Origin: Novosphingobium sp.
Lineage (GTDB): Bacteria; Pseudomonadota; Alphaproteobacteria; Sphingomonadales; Sphingomonadaceae
DNA length: 64,000 nucleotides
Direction: 5' to 3'
NCBI GenBank assembly: GCA_017745295.1
Contig: JAGHZR010000002.1
Location: forward strand, 1-64,000
Below are positions 62,901 to 64,000 of this stretch, in pieces. Each line of letters starts with the position of its first letter. Position 1 is the stretch's first letter. A model generated the notes under the pieces. The model was not told the DNA's origin and made no database searches. It saw only the letters and a program-made list of their open reading frames with translations. A program made the translations under genes and the position numbers.

Positions 62901-64000
62901 CTTACGTTCGCCGCCATCGATACGGCGGGGAACCTGGGCCTGCCCGGTCCGGCGTTCGAGTTCACCGTGCTCACCACCCCGCCTTCGGTGCCCAGCATCG
63001 CGACCGTCACCGATAACGACGGAACGCCGCTCGTCATCGCCAGAGGCGGCAGCACCAACGATGATACGCCCCTGCTGAGCGGCATTGCCGATCCGGGCGC
63101 GATCATCACGCTGTTCATCGATGGAATTGAGGTGGTTCCGGTCACACCCATCGTTGCCGATGCGACGACGGGTGCCTGGTCCTACTCGCCAACCCTCCTT
63201 GAAGGACCGCACAGCTTCACCGTGACCGCGACCAATGCCGCAGGCAATGAGAGCGCGCAATCTCCGGCCTACACGGTCATCGTCGATCTGACCGACCCGA
63301 ATCCGCCGGTCATCAACCTCAGCGACGGCAATACCGTTACCGGAACCGGCGAAGCCGGCGCGACCATCACCCTGCTCGTGACTGGGGATAGCACACCCCA
63401 TCAGACAGTGGTCAACAGCCGCGGCGAATGGAGCATCACGTTGCCCGGCCGGGCCGCCGACGGAGCGGGGCTGACCGCCATTGCCACCGACCCGGCGGGG
63501 AATGACTCGCTGCCCGGTTCCGGCTCGGTCGACTGGGACGGCGGTATTCCACAGCCGGACGTCCCGGTCCTGATCTCGATCACCGATGCCGTCGGCGCCA
63601 TCCAGGGCCCGATCGACAACAACGGCGTGACCAATGACAGATTCCCGGCGATCACCGGCACTTCCAGCGCCAATGCACTCATCACGATATACGACGGCGC
63701 GGCTGTTATCGGTACGACGATCAGCAGTCCCGGCGGTAGTTGGAGCTTCACGCCGAGCCTGCCTCTGGGCGAAACCGGACACAGCATCAGCGCTACCGCA
63801 ACGGTTGGAGGGGTCGAGAGCATCAGCGGCAACACGATCGTGTTCACGGTCGACGCCACGCCTCCCGGCCAACCGATCGTTGCACCCAGCAGCGGCGCGG
63901 CATTGAGCGGCACGGCTGAGGCCAATGCCACCGTCAGCATCGATTTTGGCGCGGCGTCTGGTCCGGTCACCGTTCAGGCAGACGGCACGGGCGCCTGGAG
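56907..64000 (+). CDS. giant BapA-like Ig-repeat adhesin, 3' end outside the window
   Basis: Reading frame open for 7094 bases to the window edge (at least 2364 residues). A GGGAGG ribosome site lies 6 bases before the ATG at 56907. Residues about 1-110 form a BapA-type prefix domain (SVASMVREGDDLILKFADGS, SIRLEGYF). Residues about 132-160 are a Gly/Ala-rich hydrophobic stretch (GGFSNGLLIGLGALGLGGGI). From about residue 178, some 23 Ig-like modules follow, each with a TGTAEPG-type strand, a NGSWTFTP-type strand and an ATDAAGN-type strand. There is no Sec signal, as expected for type I secretion, and the secretion signal must lie downstream of 64000. It probably mediates surface attachment and biofilm formation. 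Confidence 0.92.
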   Translation, partial: MDKRVEIVDRGSKTAKASVAGSGETRIPVPIDSNIRIDAPPNSVASMVREGDDLILKFADGSSIRLEGYFACQPEDLGQLNLHDPSSGTQWLVNLSDTACVAPGDVSSEALSYDFAPLDVASSAAGTAAAGAAGGGFSNGLLIGLGALGLGGGIAAAASGGGGGDRRGGSGTPPDTTPPAAPVVTGATDDVAPVTGAIAAGDSTNDPTPTFSGTAEAGSVVAVFDNGTQIGTATVGASGSWTFTPTTPLGDGPHSLTFQATDAAGNKGAASAPFTFTVDTAAPEAPLVTGATDDVAPVTGALMAGGSTNDPTPTFSGTAEPGSVVTVFDNGIQIGTATVAANGSWTFTPASPLGDGPHSLTFTATDASGNQGTASAPFAFTVDTGAPDAPTLNPTDGTTISGTAEPGTTIQVDTDGDGVPDATAVAGENGTWSVTLPEPLPNGTVISATATDAAGNASTPGSATVDSSIDTTPPAAPVVTGATDDAEPRVGPITAGGSTNDPTPTFNGTTEPGSVVTVFDNGTQIGTATVAANGSWTFTPAPPLGEGPHNLTFTATDASGNEGTASAPFAFTVDTSPPEAPTLNPTDGTVISGTAEPGATIGIDLDGNGEPDAFAQADGSGNWIYVPGNPLPDGVTISVTATDAAGNSTQPVSIVVDATVPLAPGIVEVVDDVEGITGVVARGGISNDATLTINGTAEPGSIIRVYDGETLVGTTTASNTGAWSVTTGALSEGIHGFSVTATDAAGHVSGPSTTYVVTLDFAPPALTVNPTDGESLSGTTEPGASVLVDIDGDGNADLTATVAPNGAWVVNFPSPLENGAVVNVVAVDPAGNATAPSPVTVDTSIDASLPSEPVVGSVTDGVDPVEGALTNGDATNDPQPLLSGTAEPGSTVTIYNNGIQIGTASVSGTGAWTFRIPAPLEDGPHSLTTTTTGTNGNVSLPSPAFELTVDTQPPAAPVVNPSNGETISGTAEPGTTVSINIGGVIETAQVNESGAWSVTPASPLPSGPIQVTVIDAAGNVSGPTNGAIDADAPPAPAIGVVFDDVGPKQIPIVSGAPTDDARPVFTGTAEANAVIRIYEGTTLLGTAVANGNGEWSVTPDAPLSEGNHNLTITATDAVGNESDPTPFLLVVDTQVPDAPAITLVADNAGPESGNVGPGGFTDDPRPVLTGTAEPDSVVSIYSNGVLLGTADTNGLGIWTFTPDADLPQGSNSFLIVATDAAGNVSAPSVPYQVTVDADGPTQPVIVSGFDDVGLVQGTFASGASSDDTLPVLTGTADPNAVVSISIGGVPVTTVTADIFGNWTFTPSQALVNGTYIFTASVTNPAGVTALSAPFQLTVTTQGPAAPSISAAEDGTGRYTGPLGTEDYTDDVLPVLSGTAAIGSTVTILDNGVAIGTAVMDGSGGWTFTPPGGLSEGRHDFTATATDAVGNSSQVSGVFTLFVDTKAPDAPIVEPSAGTILTGTAEANARIEFDFTGDGIIDDYTTADGDGLWTYIAIPPLANGVTVTVVAVDEAGNVSGTDSIVIDLTPPAAPIITGVIDAVGDQTGNVPDGGGTDDPLPVITGTAEPGATVTIYDNGVPIGTAEASATGAWQFEITAPLSNTGHVFTASAADALGNTSGLSEPYDVTVDTGTPGAPVITGVEDHTGLILGNVGPGGTTDDALPTISGTSDANATITIYDGTTELGTTVADGNGFWSFTPTVPLPDKAYDLRATATNVAGNSGASSNGYEVTVDTVPPAVPSLDSVSGNEPGNVGVIIEGGLSNDTTPFLSGTAGADEVISIFNNGVLVDTVTAGPTGAWSTTLNLGEGPQSITVSAANAAGNSSPTTAPFTFTIDATNPDAPTVNPTNGTGTLTGTAEPDSTVSISIGGAAAVTAPVDQDGNWSYPLSGNPPDGTPIVVVAIDPAGNSSLPTNATVDLAPPAPPQLLTATDDQGAVLGPIGSGDTTDDSLPVLTGTSEANATIVIYDNGGEIGRVQANGSGAWTFTPSVPLSDTFHSLTFAAIDTAGNLGLPGPAFEFTVLTTPPSVPSIATVTDNDGTPLVIARGGSTNDDTPLLSGIADPGAIITLFIDGIEVVPVTPIVADATTGAWSYSPTLLEGPHSFTVTATNAAGNESAQSPAYTVIVDLTDPNPPVINLSDGNTVTGTGEAGATITLLVTGDSTPHQTVVNSRGEWSITLPGRAADGAGLTAIATDPAGNDSLPGSGSVDWDGGIPQPDVPVLISITDAVGAIQGPIDNNGVTNDRFPAITGTSSANALITIYDGAAVIGTTISSPGGSWSFTPSLPLGETGHSISATATVGGVESISGNTIVFTVDATPPGQPIVAPSSGAALSGTAEANATVSIDFGAASGPVTVQADGTGAW
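57440..64000 (+). repeat. tandem Ig-like modules of two sizes
   Basis: Modules of about 100-105 residues (opening like APVVTGATDDV..G and containing STNDPTPTFSGTAEPGS) alternate irregularly with modules of about 80-85 residues (opening like APTLNPTDGTVISGTAEPG). Reading from the start, the order is long, long, short, long, short, long, short, long, short, four long, short, three long, short, two long, short, long, then a short one cut by the edge. The long modules near 57440, 57750 and 58330 are nearly alike at DNA level, while later ones diverge, which suggests recent unequal exchange at the 5' end. Confidence 0.85.

Noticed and set aside
56820..63872. Very long minus-strand open frames (up to about 1200 codons) across the adhesin region
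   Set aside because: They are antisense images of the repetitive GC-rich plus-strand frame: they carry low-complexity Arg/Gly/Asp-rich sequence with no domain or ribosome site, while the plus frame shows a clear prefix domain and ordered Ig modules.
57440..64000. Possibility that the tandem repeats are a CRISPR array or noncoding satellite
   Set aside because: The repeat unit is about 250-310 bases, stays in frame throughout and encodes Ig-like domains, with no short direct repeats separated by unique spacers.

Overview
The window is high-GC DNA with dense, short-spaced genes, three TonB-dependent receptors, Tat-type signal peptides on sugar enzymes and typical alphaproteobacterial transporters. 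This looks like a sphingomonad (Novosphingobium/Sphingobium-like) chromosome. That assignment is an inference from gene style, not from a marker gene. I see no rRNA, tRNA, CRISPR array, phage or insertion sequence.

Region 1 (1-3.3 kb): a ROK-family fructokinase, a LysE exporter, and a methyltransferase divergent from an XRE/MmyB-type regulator with a 6-bp dyad between them. Region 2 (3.5-12.9 kb, minus strand): two paralogous, very large secreted double beta-helix (GH55-like) proteins with a C-terminal propeller flank a TonB-dependent receptor, which suggests a polysaccharide (possibly beta-1,3-glucan) uptake locus. Region 3 (13-18.4 kb): gluconokinase, FadR-type GntR regulator, GntP gluconate permease, an HTH-only LuxR-type protein, an exported glucose-fructose-oxidoreductase-like enzyme and an exported gluconolactonase. 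Together they read as periplasmic sugar oxidation to gluconate followed by uptake and phosphorylation.

Region 4 (18.4-23.2 kb): a DUF885 hydrolase, then copper resistance genes copA-copB. Region 5 (23.4-39.1 kb): a LysR regulator with a textbook LTTR box, followed by a long catabolic run: amidohydrolase, flavin monooxygenase, GlcG-like protein, VOC extradiol dioxygenase, fumarylacetoacetate-hydrolase family protein, TonB receptor, MBL hydrolase, small membrane protein, alpha/beta hydrolase, GH1 beta-glucosidase and GH106 alpha-L-rhamnosidase. The combination of rhamnosidase, glucosidase and an aromatic ring hydroxylation/cleavage set suggests use of rhamnosylated aromatic glycosides such as flavonoid rutinosides. 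This is the most interesting system in the window.

Region 6 (39-56 kb) is mixed housekeeping and regulation: methyltransferase, diguanylate cyclase lacking a complete I-site, 3-dehydroshikimate dehydratase fusion, the sulfate transporter cysA-cysW-cysT-sbp, YceI, Dps, a Cys-tRNA(Pro) deacylase, a response regulator with a degenerate receiver, a third TonB receptor, a glycine-zipper protein and an OPT transporter. Region 7 (56.9 kb to the window edge) is one giant open frame encoding a BapA-like adhesin with about 23 tandem Ig-like modules of two sizes. It continues beyond the window.
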